Below, piece by piece: positions 6,258 to 13,411 of a stretch of 64,000 nt of DNA (the stretch's first letter is position 1; each line of letters begins with the position of its first letter). Made by a program: the position numbers and the translations under genes. Below the pieces are notes generated by a model that made no database searches, was not told the DNA's origin, and worked only from the letters and a program-made list of their open reading frames with translations. The stretch lies in NCBI GenBank assembly GCA_013287275.1, contig JABDED010000001.1:186001-250000 (forward strand), read 5' to 3'. This stretch comes from Betaproteobacteria bacterium (GTDB lineage: Bacteria > Pseudomonadota > Gammaproteobacteria > Burkholderiales > Burkholderiaceae_D).

Positions 6258-7184
6258 ATGAACGCAATCGCAGAAGCGCCGGCAATCGACCAGAAGGCAG
6301 TCGGCATTTATCATAAATTCAACGTTGAGCGTACCGACGGCAGCAGCGCGCCAGGCGGCAAGCACGAGGGCGACGAATACTTCGTTTTGAACCTGACCAC
6401 CGACAAGCATGCTCTGCCGGCCCTGGCCGCTTATGCGAAGTCTTGCGCGAACGACTATCCGGTCTTGGCCGCTGATCTGCGCACAAAATGCCAGTCGCTG
6501 CAAAAGGATGAATTTGCCCAGGTGCCAGAAACCACGCTGCCAAATGGTCATGTTGAACCTGCTTTCCTGGTCGGCAAATACCTGAGCGGACGGGGTGATG
6601 CCGGTCAGCTCGTCGTCAACGCGGAAGCCGCACCCTGGGTTGAAATCGACTACCACGCCGCGCGCGCCGCTGCCGAGGCAGCCGGTTACAAGCTGATCAC
6701 CGAAACACAATACCTGGCCCTGGCATACAACATCGCCAACGTGGCCGCGAACTGGTCCAGCGGCATCGTCGGCGAAGGCTCGCTGCAGCAGGGCCTGCGC
6801 AATGACAGCGTTGACGAGGCACAACCTGGCACGTTCATTTCTAATGACGAAGACGAAACCCGTGTTTTCACCTTATCTAATGGCGAAACCGTCTATGACG
6901 TCGCCGGGAATGCCTATTCCTGGGTGTTTGACAACGTCCAGGGCGATGAAAACGGTCTGATCGCCAAGTCCTTTGCAGCAGATAGCCCGTCAATAACCAC
7001 AGCGCCAGCGCCTTCCATGCAAAAAGGTGTTGGCTGGTATCCCAGCGCGGGTTCGGATTGGTCCGGCCATGCGCTCGTCCGGGGCGGCTACTGGGACTCG
7101 GGCGACTATGCCGGCGTCTTCCGTCTCGGCGGCGGCCATCCGGGCTGCGTGAACGACGGCGTCGGCTTCCGCTGCACCAAATAG
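6258..7184 (+). CDS. DGR variable protein 2 (C-type-lectin/SUMF1-like), 308 aa
   Basis: Second DGR target, immediately upstream of the accessory protein, TR and RT. The N-terminal about 90 residues (HKFNVERTDGS, GGKHEGDEYFVLNL, HALPALAAYAKSCANDYPVL) form a separate domain that I recall in other phage early proteins and that differs completely from target 1. From about residue 95 it matches target 1: PAFLVGKYLSGRGDAGQL, PWVEIDYHAARAAAEAAGY, VGEGSLQQGLRN, YDVAGNAYSWVFDNVQGDE, then VR2 and a terminal GFRCTK. The fold is that of formylglycine-generating-enzyme-like DGR targets. No export signal is visible. What the variable face binds cannot be read from sequence. Confidence 0.92.
   Translation: MNAIAEAPAIDQKAVGIYHKFNVERTDGSSAPGGKHEGDEYFVLNLTTDKHALPALAAYAKSCANDYPVLAADLRTKCQSLQKDEFAQVPETTLPNGHVEPAFLVGKYLSGRGDAGQLVVNAEAAPWVEIDYHAARAAAEAAGYKLITETQYLALAYNIANVAANWSSGIVGEGSLQQGLRNDSVDEAQPGTFISNDEDETRVFTLSNGETVYDVAGNAYSWVFDNVQGDENGLIAKSFAADSPSITTAPAPSMQKGVGWYPSAGSDWSGHALVRGGYWDSGDYAGVFRLGGGHPGCVNDGVGFRCTK
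7062..7174 (+). repeat. DGR variable repeat VR2 (113 bp)
   Basis: Gap-free alignment to TR (8134-8246) shows 20 differences, all at TR adenines (for example AAT to CAT, AAC to GGC, AAT to CGT, GAG to GTG). All 84 non-adenine positions are conserved. Two AA-type codons near the 3' end (AAC GAC) are unchanged, while VR1 has changed them, so the two copies have been diversified independently. Confidence 0.97.
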
Positions 7185-7209
7185 CTCGGGTTTCTGATCC
7201 CCGGTCACG

Positions 7210-7230
7210 GGTCACGGCGTAGCTGTGACC
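7210..7230 (+). promoter_or_regulatory. DGR target-recognition hairpin downstream of VR2
   Basis: GGTCACGGC, loop GTA, then GCTGTGACC, 35 nt after VR2 and after the TAG stop of the target gene. Stem sequence is the same as at VR1, only the loop differs. The flanking CTGATCCCCGGT is also shared with the VR1 site. It does not occur after TR, as expected for a signal that marks targets and spares the template. Confidence 0.8.
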
Positions 7231-7259
7231 TTCTTAACTAACCTATAACTCATATCAAA

Positions 7260-8108
7260 ATGCAAGAATTCCAACACCCCAATCAGGAAGAGCAGCAACA
7301 GTTCCGCATTACTTCGGTTCAAGGTATAGAGCTGGGCCTCGGCCAGGCGGATCCAGTGGCCGTCATCTCAGCAAAACTGGAGCAGCAATACCCGAATCAC
7401 CTGATCCTGGTCCAGGCAGGGAAATTCTTGCATGGGTACGATCGCACGGCGCACGCCCTGAACGTGTTGAAAAAATACAAAATAAAGCTGGTCGGCACCG
7501 CCGAGGCGCCGCATATTCGTGTCGGATTTCCAGCGGGAAATTTTAAAAAGCGCCTGTGGTCCATTGTCGATGAGTTCAGCATCCCCTACGTCGTCGCCCT
7601 CGGCAACCAGACGCAGGGTCATACGGTCTACGTCTCGGACAATGCCGCCGGCAACACTTCGGTGCTCGCCGCCGTCACACCGGATATCGTCAGCCAGATT
7701 ATTCACGACTTGCGCCAGCACGCTACCCTGAACACGGCCGCCGCGGCGCAGATGCTGGCCAGCCCCGATTCGTCCGGCTTCAAACTCAAATCCCAGGCGC
7801 AGGACCTGGACATCCAGCTGTTGCAGGACATCATCAAGATGCCGCGCGATATCCGCGTCACCTACGGCGAGAACCTACGCGCCTGCATGGCCAGGGTGAT
7901 GCTCAATATCTTTAGCTACGGCACGAACCTCGACAAGCGAGCCGTCTTGCAGCGTATCTCAGCCGATATCGACCTCCTGAAGCATTATCTGGCCCAGGCT
8001 CCAAAGCTAAGCAAACTCAAATTCGCATTCGAGCACAGAGTTAGCTTAGCTGTTGAGCTCGGCAGGCTTGTGGGCGGCCTCATCCGTTCCGCAGGAGCAG
8101 CAGCATGA
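7260..8108 (+). CDS. avd: DGR accessory protein: MutS-I-like domain fused to Avd-like helical bundle, 282 aa
   Basis: Accessory factor for mutagenic retrohoming. Residues about 25-125 resemble the MutS N-terminal domain I: YPNHLILVQAGKFLHGYD, then ALNVLKKYKIKLVG, RVGFPAGNFKKRLWSIVDE and YVVALGNQ. Residues about 165-280 match the Avd four-helix bundle: LLQDIIKMPRDIRVTYGENL, helices containing NLDKRAVLQRISADIDLLKH, and a final VELGRLVGGLIR. Avd in Bordetella phage binds the RT and template RNA and is required for homing. MutS-like DGR accessory proteins have been described as a separate gene type in DGR surveys (from memory); here both parts are one polypeptide. The stop overlaps the RT ATG. 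Confidence 0.85.
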   Translation: MQEFQHPNQEEQQQFRITSVQGIELGLGQADPVAVISAKLEQQYPNHLILVQAGKFLHGYDRTAHALNVLKKYKIKLVGTAEAPHIRVGFPAGNFKKRLWSIVDEFSIPYVVALGNQTQGHTVYVSDNAAGNTSVLAAVTPDIVSQIIHDLRQHATLNTAAAAQMLASPDSSGFKLKSQAQDLDIQLLQDIIKMPRDIRVTYGENLRACMARVMLNIFSYGTNLDKRAVLQRISADIDLLKHYLAQAPKLSKLKFAFEHRVSLAVELGRLVGGLIRSAGAAA

Positions 8109-9385
8109 TCAACAAAGGGAATTCTCTGCAAAGTCCAGCAATGCGCTCATCCGAGGCGGCTACTGGAACTCGAACGACAATGCCGGCGTCTTCAATCTCA
8201 ACGACGACCATCCGGACTACGAGAACGACAACATCGGCTTCCGCTGACCCAACAATTTCATACTTAAATCGTGAGCATGCTCCCGTAAAGCCAATTATTG
8301 GTCGAGAATTTCCTGGGCGAACCCCGAAAGCACGGCTTATAGCCAAGCCCCAGACCGCCGCGGCTGATGTCGCGGTGGAATGCGGTTCCCTTTTCCACCA
8401 GCTCACGTCCCTGGACAATCTGTTCCAGTGCTGGCTGAAGGCGAAAAAGAACAAATCCAAGAGTCTGCGCGTGCAGCGCTTTGGCGAAGACCCGCTGCAC
8501 TACCTGCTGATCATCCAGCAGCGGCTGCGCGCCGGCACCTACAGCTTCGGCCCGTACAAGACCTTTACGGTCCAGGAAAAGAAATTCCGCTGCGTGGTTG
8601 ATGCGCCGATGAAGGACCGGATCGTGCACTGGATGTTGTACGAATACCTGCTGCCCATCTGGCAACCGCGCTTCATCCATGACACTTTCGGTAATCTGCC
8701 AGGACGCGGCACGCATGCGGCTGTCAATCGGCTGGCCCAGTTCTGCCGGGCACCAAGCTGCAAATGGGTGCTGCAGCTTGATGTCTCCAAGTATTTCTAT
8801 TCGGTCAACCATGATCTACTGAAGGCACGCGCGCTGCGCTATGTCGGCGACCATGAGCTGCGCCGGCTGATCGTCATCCTGGTGGACTCGTTCCGCACGG
8901 ATGGCCAGTTCGATGACCTGTTTGCCGCCGCCAGCATGTATCGCCAGACGGCGGCCAAGGGAATGCCCATCGGTAACCTGAGTAGCCAGCTGTTCGCCAA
9001 CATCTACCTGAACGAATTTGACCACTGGATGAAGGAAACGCTCCAGGTCAAAAAGTACATCCGCTATGTGGATGACCTGGTCATTCTGGCCGCGACACAG
9101 CAGGAACTTGCGGAGTTGTGCGAGCAGATCGTCGCGAAGCTGGCCGTCGACGGCCTGGCAATCCACCCGAAGAAGATCCGGCTGGCGCCGGTTGCTGCCG
9201 GGATCCCGTTCTTAGGCTATGTGACTTGGCCTAACCACATTTCAGCCGGTAAATACGTGCGCGGCCGGTACCACCAACGGCTCCGCCAGCATGAAGCTGG
9301 CATCTTCGATCGTACCGATACGCTCCGCTCTTACGCGGCCATGTTTTCTCACACCGGATCCACTATTTATAGGAAAGCTGCATGA
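8105..9385 (+). CDS. DGR reverse transcriptase, up to 426 aa
   Basis: Group-II-intron-like RT of the DGR clade. The RT domain begins near [19 protein letters not shown] and runs through [16 protein letters not shown] (RT motif 2 region), [17 protein letters not shown] (motif 3), [20 protein letters not shown] (residues 287-306; SQ instead of the QG of most RTs is DGR-specific) and YVDD (321-324, catalytic). Start: the ATG at 8105 overlaps the avd stop and has AGGAG 7 nt upstream, but then the protein would read through TR in another frame (low-complexity Thr/Ser). A non-canonical later start such as the GTG at 8375 would give about 336 aa but lacks a ribosome-binding site. The stop overlaps the methyltransferase start (ATGA). 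Confidence 0.93.
   Translation: MINKGNSLQSPAMRSSEAATGTRTTMPASSISTTTIRTTRTTTSASADPTISYLNREHAPVKPIIGREFPGRTPKARLIAKPQTAAADVAVECGSLFHQLTSLDNLFQCWLKAKKNKSKSLRVQRFGEDPLHYLLIIQQRLRAGTYSFGPYKTFTVQEKKFRCVVDAPMKDRIVHWMLYEYLLPIWQPRFIHDTFGNLPGRGTHAAVNRLAQFCRAPSCKWVLQLDVSKYFYSVNHDLLKARALRYVGDHELRRLIVILVDSFRTDGQFDDLFAAASMYRQTAAKGMPIGNLSSQLFANIYLNEFDHWMKETLQVKKYIRYVDDLVILAATQQELAELCEQIVAKLAVDGLAIHPKKIRLAPVAAGIPFLGYVTWPNHISAGKYVRGRYHQRLRQHEAGIFDRTDTLRSYAAMFSHTGSTIYRKAA
8134..8246 (+). repeat. DGR template repeat TR (113 bp)
   Basis: Lies between the avd stop and the RT core, the usual DGR position. It has 29 adenines, concentrated in the first two positions of AAC/AAT and GAC codons when read in the target frame, so mutagenesis cannot create stop codons at the AAC/AAT/TAC sites. 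Read in the target frame it would encode [13 protein letters not shown] and similar, ending in TGA directly after CGC. The 3' end TCGGCTTCCGCTG is shared with both VRs, after which TR reads ACCC and the VRs CACC. No downstream hairpin. Confidence 0.97.
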
Positions 9386-10487
9386 GCCAGACGCATGAAG
9401 CCTACTACAACGAAATTGATCCAATCGCAGCGCAGACCTTGCGCAACCTGATCGCCGCTGGCCACATTGCGCGCGGAATTGTAGATGAAAGGAGTATCGA
9501 GGATGTCCACCCCAGCGACCTGCGAGGATTCACCCAGTGCCATTTCTTCGCTGGATTCGGCGTCTGGTCTCTCGCGCTCCGGCGCGCCGGTTGGACAGAT
9601 GATCGACCTGTTTGGACCGGTTCCTGTCCTTGCCAACCTTTCAGCGCGGCAGGCCAAGGAGCTGGGTTTAATGACGAGCGGCACCTCTGGCCAGCCTTCT
9701 ATCACCTCATCGGCGAGCACGGCCCTTCAGACGTCTTTGGAGAACAAGTTGCGAGCAGTGACGCAGACGCTTGGATCGACCTTGTACAAACTGACATGGA
9801 AGCCCTGGGTCACGCCTTCGGGGCGGTCCCGTTTCCGTCTGCGGGCATCGGTGCGCCGCACATCCGAGACCGCACTTATTGGGTGGCCCACTCCCAAAGT
9901 AACCGACACGAACGGGCCAGGAAACTCAGAAAATCGGCAAGGGGGAATGGCTCTGCACACAGCCGCACAATTATGCGGGTGGGCAACACCAGCGGCCAGG
10001 GACTGGGTGAGTGCGAGTGCGAGTGCGGAATTCTTGGAGGATCGTCTGCAACAGTCAAGGGGGAAACCTCTATCAGAACAGGCATTCACTCTTGCGGGCT
10101 GGCCGACGCCGACGGTCGGCAATGCGATGGGTTCTCAATCGTCGGAAGGGCTGAGCGCCACTGGCAAGACACCGGACGGCCGCAAAGTATCGGTCAGTCT
10201 GAATCACGTAGCAAAAATGGCAAGTTGGGGGGGGGCAGCGCAGACGCGAGCCAAGCGAACTGGTCATCCTGGACAACGGAGTGTGGACCGGCCCGACTAA
10301 CGGATTCTGGGGAGATGCTGACTGGCTCTTCTGCAGGGATGGAAAGTGGCGGCCAGTTGAACCCGGCACATTCCCGCTGGCTAATGGGGCTCCCGCCAGA
10401 GTGGGACGATTGCGCGGCTATGGAAACGCGATCAATGCTAAACAAGCGGAAATCTTTATAAAAGTGGCGATGGAGAGTTTCACGTGA
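9382..10487 (+). CDS. C5-cytosine DNA methyltransferase, reading frame broken at a G9 tract
   Basis: Transfers a methyl group from SAM to cytosine in DNA. Residues 53-62 ([10 protein letters not shown]) are motif I, 81-87 (SCPCQPF) hold the catalytic Cys84, FGEQVAS near 118-124 takes the place of motif VI ENV, and RDRTYWVA near 163 is motif VIII. The ORF as read stops at 10461, but the expected C-terminus ([20 protein letters not shown], then [19 protein letters not shown], motif X) lies in another frame ending at 10487. One extra base in the G run at 10227-10235 would join the two parts. The ATG overlaps the RT stop and the 10487 stop overlaps the next GTG, so the joined gene fits the operon exactly. 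Probably a phage orphan methyltransferase protecting its DNA; target unknown. Confidence 0.85.
9503..10461 (+). CDS. Overprinted protein inside the methyltransferase gene, frame broken at the same G9 tract
   Basis: A second reading frame inside the methyltransferase gene. The ATG at 9503 has its own AAAGGAG (9488-9494) 8 nt upstream. The product has features I recognise from a family of unknown phage proteins always found in this overlapping position: [39 protein letters not shown], and repeated GWPTP or GWATP motifs. In the sequence as given it stops at 10300. After the G9 tract the expected ending ([18 protein letters not shown], then [11 protein letters not shown]) continues in the frame that stops at 10461. 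Function unknown; dependence on the host gene's sequence is obvious from the shared codons. Confidence 0.6.
10227..10235 (+). repeat. Poly-G tract (G9) that breaks two overlapping genes
   Basis: Nine consecutive G. Upstream of it the methyltransferase and the overprinted protein use two frames; downstream their conserved C-termini are both found displaced by the same one-base deletion. This could be slippage (phase variation), a fixed mutation or a sequencing error in a homopolymer. Confidence 0.9.
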
Positions 10488-10777
10488 CCGTATATCCAAA
10501 ACTGCACCTTCACCTAAAAGGCGAATATTTCGACCAGATCAAGGCCGGTGCGAAGCTGGAAGAGTTCCGCCTGCGCACGCCCTACTGGATCAAGCGCATC
10601 CGGAGCCGGACATACAGCGGCATCGTGATTCATCGGGGCTATCCGGCAAAGGATACGTTTGAATTCACCATCCTAAGGCCGTGGCGCGGCTTCACCGAAA
10701 AGACCATCACGCATCCGCACTTCGGCTTGGCGCCTGTGGAAGTGTTTGCCATTATTGTGAACGAGGAATCGAAATGA
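10484..10777 (+). CDS. ASCH-domain protein, 97 aa
   Basis: GTG start overlapping the TGA at 10487 that ends the methyltransferase C-terminal frame. LHLHLKGEYFDQIKAGAKLEEFRLRTPYW followed by IVIHRGYP is typical of ASCH domains, a beta-barrel related to PUA that is thought to bind RNA or act on nucleobases/nucleosides. Phage ASCH proteins often sit beside DNA-modification genes. Substrate unknown. The stop overlaps the next ATG. Confidence 0.75.
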   Translation: MTVYPKLHLHLKGEYFDQIKAGAKLEEFRLRTPYWIKRIRSRTYSGIVIHRGYPAKDTFEFTILRPWRGFTEKTITHPHFGLAPVEVFAIIVNEESK

Positions 10778-11358
10778 CACAAATTGATATCCAAAAATTC
10801 TGCGCCCGCGAAGATGATGATCGCAAGCACATCCAGAAGCCGCATAAACACGGCGAATATGTCTATGCAACGAACGGACATATTTTGGCGAGGTTTCGCG
10901 ATGCTGAAGCAGGACAGCATTGGGAGGATAAATTCATGGACAAGGTTCAGAAATTGCACGCTAAATCCTTGGGGCGCGCCAGCCTAAAATGGAAACGGGA
11001 CATCATTAAATTACCGCCCGCCATAGAATGCTCGTATTGCGATGGCGAAGGAAAATTAGCTGACTGCGACGACTGCAACGGCAACGGCAATTTTGAACAT
11101 GGAAAGCATTACTACGAATGCAAAGAATGTAATGGAGCGGGACGGATGAATCCGCCCGAGATATGCCATTCTTGTTCCGGCACGGGTAAAGATGGGTCGC
11201 AGCGCGTGAAGGTAGGTGTTTCGCATATCGCCCGCAGGTATGCCGAATTAATCCTTGCCCTGCCAAACCTTGAGGTCGCGCCGAATCTGGATGATAAGGC
11301 GGCTATCCCTTTCCGCTTTGACGGCGGTGACGGCATTCTTATGCCACTGATGAAATAA
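10774..11358 (+). CDS. Stand-alone DnaJ-type zinc-finger protein, 194 aa
   Basis: Start at the ATG overlapping the previous stop. The centre carries four C-x2-C-x-G-x-G-like repeats (CSYCDGEG, CDDCNGNG, CKECNGAG, CHSCSGTG), the cysteine-rich zinc-finger of DnaJ, without a J domain. The N-terminal about 80 residues (MTQIDIQKFCAREDDDRKH, then YVYATNGHILARF) and the C-terminal about 50 (SHIARRYAELILALPNLEV) may be a split clamp-like fold: YATNGHILARF resembles segments in phage proteins of unknown role. Chaperone-like or nucleic-acid-binding function is possible. Confidence 0.6.
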   Translation: MTQIDIQKFCAREDDDRKHIQKPHKHGEYVYATNGHILARFRDAEAGQHWEDKFMDKVQKLHAKSLGRASLKWKRDIIKLPPAIECSYCDGEGKLADCDDCNGNGNFEHGKHYYECKECNGAGRMNPPEICHSCSGTGKDGSQRVKVGVSHIARRYAELILALPNLEVAPNLDDKAAIPFRFDGGDGILMPLMK

Positions 11359-11362
11359 AGCC

Positions 11363-11656
11363 ATGACCCTAGACATCACCCACCTGAACAAGGTAACGGA
11401 TGCGGCAATTGAATTTGAAAATCTCAATATTCATATTGGTGATGAAGGATTTGATCTTCACAAACTCGCAATGAAAAGCGCGGCCTTACATCATTTCAGA
11501 AATGCCTTCAATCCCCAAACAGCCAGGGCGCTCCTGGATAGGCTGGAGCAATTGGAAAATTTTATCGGCCTAATATCGCATCTTAAATACAGCGATAAAG
11601 TAGATATTGAAGCCATCAGCGGCGGCGCAAAATTACTTTTGGAGAAAGAGAAATGA
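11363..11656 (+). CDS. Phage hypothetical protein, 97 aa
   Basis: Starts 4 nt after the previous gene. Acidic and mainly helical (LNKVTDAAIEFENLNIHI, then LLDRLEQLENFIGLISHL). No family recognised. The stop overlaps the next ATG. Confidence 0.5.
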   Translation: MTLDITHLNKVTDAAIEFENLNIHIGDEGFDLHKLAMKSAALHHFRNAFNPQTARALLDRLEQLENFIGLISHLKYSDKVDIEAISGGAKLLLEKEK

Positions 11657-11787
11657 AAAAAATTAGCCCACGTAGGAAATTAAAAAAATTTATCAAGGCC
11701 ATCAAAAGAGCGCGCAAGGAATGGCTGTCTTGGCCGCAAGCACGCCGTGACGGTTGTCAACTTCAAGGAAGTCGAGGTATGGAATGA
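11653..11787 (+). CDS. Small very basic protein, 44 aa
   Basis: ATGA overlap with the preceding gene. The N-terminus is a run of Lys and Arg (KKISPRRKLKKFIKAIKRAR) suggesting nucleic-acid contact, followed by KEWLSWPQARRDG. Too short to classify. A further 17-codon ORF overlaps its end (11784-11837) and leads into the next gene. Confidence 0.4.
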   Translation: MKKISPRRKLKKFIKAIKRARKEWLSWPQARRDGCQLQGSRGME

Positions 11788-11833
11788 ATGCCGACCAACA
11801 AGCAAAGCATGATGAAGTGATGGAGCCTCGAAA

Positions 11834-12055
11834 ATGAATGCTCATCAACGACGAATTTATAATCGAGCAAATCCAAGTTATTCATGCGGATATCAAGGTC
11901 GGCATTTTGGAGCTACATATCCAGATGCAAGTTGCTGGAATCATTATCTGATTGATGATGATCTTGGGGGTTACGATCCAAACGTAAGCCGCATACCATG
12001 CCCTAACTGCAATTCTGAAGAATACAAACAATACCGTAAAGATTTGGAGGAATGA
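11834..12055 (+). CDS. Phage hypothetical protein, 73 aa
   Basis: ATG overlaps the TGA of the tiny ORF before it. Tyr/Asn-rich N-terminus (HQRRIYNRANPSYSCGYQG) and a CPNC motif near residue 59 that could bind a metal with the earlier Cys residues. GC is lower here than in the flanking host genes. Function unknown. Confidence 0.45.
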   Translation: MNAHQRRIYNRANPSYSCGYQGRHFGATYPDASCWNHYLIDDDLGGYDPNVSRIPCPNCNSEEYKQYRKDLEE

Positions 12056-12056
12056 T

Positions 12057-13190
12057 ATGACGCTTATAGCCAAAAAAGGCCGCTGTCCATATTGTGGTAG
12101 GGATGAAACTCCAATCGCCCAGCTATGCGCAAAGCCTGATAGCATTCCCAGCATTGCACAGGAAACCTTCGACCTCTATGAAAACGTAAATTCATTGATG
12201 GCGCATATCGGCGCGCATGGGAATATCTCTTCCGATAGCGTTCTAGTCGATGCTGTCATGAATTCGCTTGACGCGCTTGACGGTGGCAAAGTTTCAACGC
12301 GCATTGATGATCTAATAGAGAAGGCTTTCATGCCGGCAGACCAAGCTACAAAGCTTGCGGTCAACGAATTTATTTTAACGGCCATGGCAAAGCCTGATAG
12401 CGCAGTTAAACAAGAATCTGGTTGGCTAGTAGAAAATGGCAAGTCAGGCGATGCTTTGCGTTATAGAACAATGTCGGATGAAGGCATTGTATGGACTGCT
12501 AATCATATGGAGGCATTGCGCTTTGCAAGACGTGCTGATGCTGAAAGATTTTGCGCTGAAGACGATGAAGCAGAACGTATTGCCGAACATATTTGGATGG
12601 GTGATGTTCAAACAAAACCTGATAGCGCAGACCAGGTTCCGGATGTCAAGTTCATGGTGAATAGGTTTCTTGGATGGCCATTGCCTAAGACATTCAGTCC
12701 AGATTGCGGAATTAGTTTTGATGGTCGCAAAAATGATGAATGGAATAAAAGTAAGCAATGGCCGATAGGGACAAATCTGCTTACTGCCGACGAAGCAAAG
12801 GAGATGTTTGAATATGTGTTGAAATCTGCCGCCCCTCTCAATATCGCGCAGCAAGCGCCTGATGGCTACGCACAAGTGCCCGTTTGGCTTCGCGTTCCGA
12901 GATATGCGAATGATGGACAGACACGCTCCGATGACGGTCCATACGTAAGCATATCTGATTGTAATCGCGAAGCTAATGGCAAAGCATCTGAAAATTATCC
13001 CGTGGCGGTCGCCGCCCTCCAATCCCAGTTATCCCAAGCCCAAGAAGAGATTGCGCGGCTGAAGGAGGACACGTCCAAGCTAGTTGTTTCTCTGTGCGAT
13101 ATCTTAGCTTGGATGGATAACATGAATTACTGGTGTCCGGAAGTAGATGCGGCGCAAGCCGTTATTCTTCGCGAACAGGGGCGGCCATGA
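12057..13190 (+). CDS. Mosaic phage protein with internal KPDS repeats, 377 aa
   Basis: Begins with a CPYCG knuckle (residues 10-14). It then carries three copies of a KPDS element (LCAKPDSIPS, AMAKPDSAVK, QTKPDSADQ), each at the junction of what look like separate small modules. The middle module (ESGWLVENGKSGDALRYR, then EALRFARRADAERFCAE) resembles short domains found in other phage hypotheticals. The C-terminus has DGYAQVPVWLRVPRY and a coiled coil (LQSQLSQAQEEIARLKEDTS). The architecture suggests assembly by module shuffling. No enzymatic motif. The stop overlaps the next ATG. Confidence 0.55.
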   Translation: MTLIAKKGRCPYCGRDETPIAQLCAKPDSIPSIAQETFDLYENVNSLMAHIGAHGNISSDSVLVDAVMNSLDALDGGKVSTRIDDLIEKAFMPADQATKLAVNEFILTAMAKPDSAVKQESGWLVENGKSGDALRYRTMSDEGIVWTANHMEALRFARRADAERFCAEDDEAERIAEHIWMGDVQTKPDSADQVPDVKFMVNRFLGWPLPKTFSPDCGISFDGRKNDEWNKSKQWPIGTNLLTADEAKEMFEYVLKSAAPLNIAQQAPDGYAQVPVWLRVPRYANDGQTRSDDGPYVSISDCNREANGKASENYPVAVAALQSQLSQAQEEIARLKEDTSKLVVSLCDILAWMDNMNYWCPEVDAAQAVILREQGRP

Positions 13191-13411
13191 GCAGATTTGA
13201 TGATGTGCAAGTTGAATGGCGCATAAATGCAATTGAAAGAGACTTACACCAGAAGGCAGACAAGCATGAAATACATTCGATCAGCGGCGATGTGGATAGT
13301 CTTCAACGTATCTTGCGGGAGGCTTGCGCCGATATTGTTTGGCTTCGCAATGAACTCGCAGCCGCGCAAAGTGAAATAGCCATATTGAAGGATAGCCATG
13401 AATCCAAATAA
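13187..13411 (+). CDS. Small coiled-coil protein, 74 aa
   Basis: Start taken at the ATG overlapping the previous stop. Almost entirely predicted coiled coil (WRINAIERDLHQKADKHE ... LRNELAAAQSEIAILKDSHE). Overlaps the next gene by 14 nt. Function unknown. Confidence 0.45.
   Translation: MSRFDDVQVEWRINAIERDLHQKADKHEIHSISGDVDSLQRILREACADIVWLRNELAAAQSEIAILKDSHESK

Noticed and set aside
8053-8247. 64-codon ORF reading TR in the target-protein frame
   Set aside because: Its resemblance to the variable-protein C-terminus follows from TR/VR homology. It starts inside avd, has no ribosome-binding site and ends directly after TR, so it is template rather than gene.
12444-13022. 192-codon - strand ORF
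   Set aside because: Cys/Phe/Ile-rich shadow of the + strand mosaic gene, against the direction of the whole operon.
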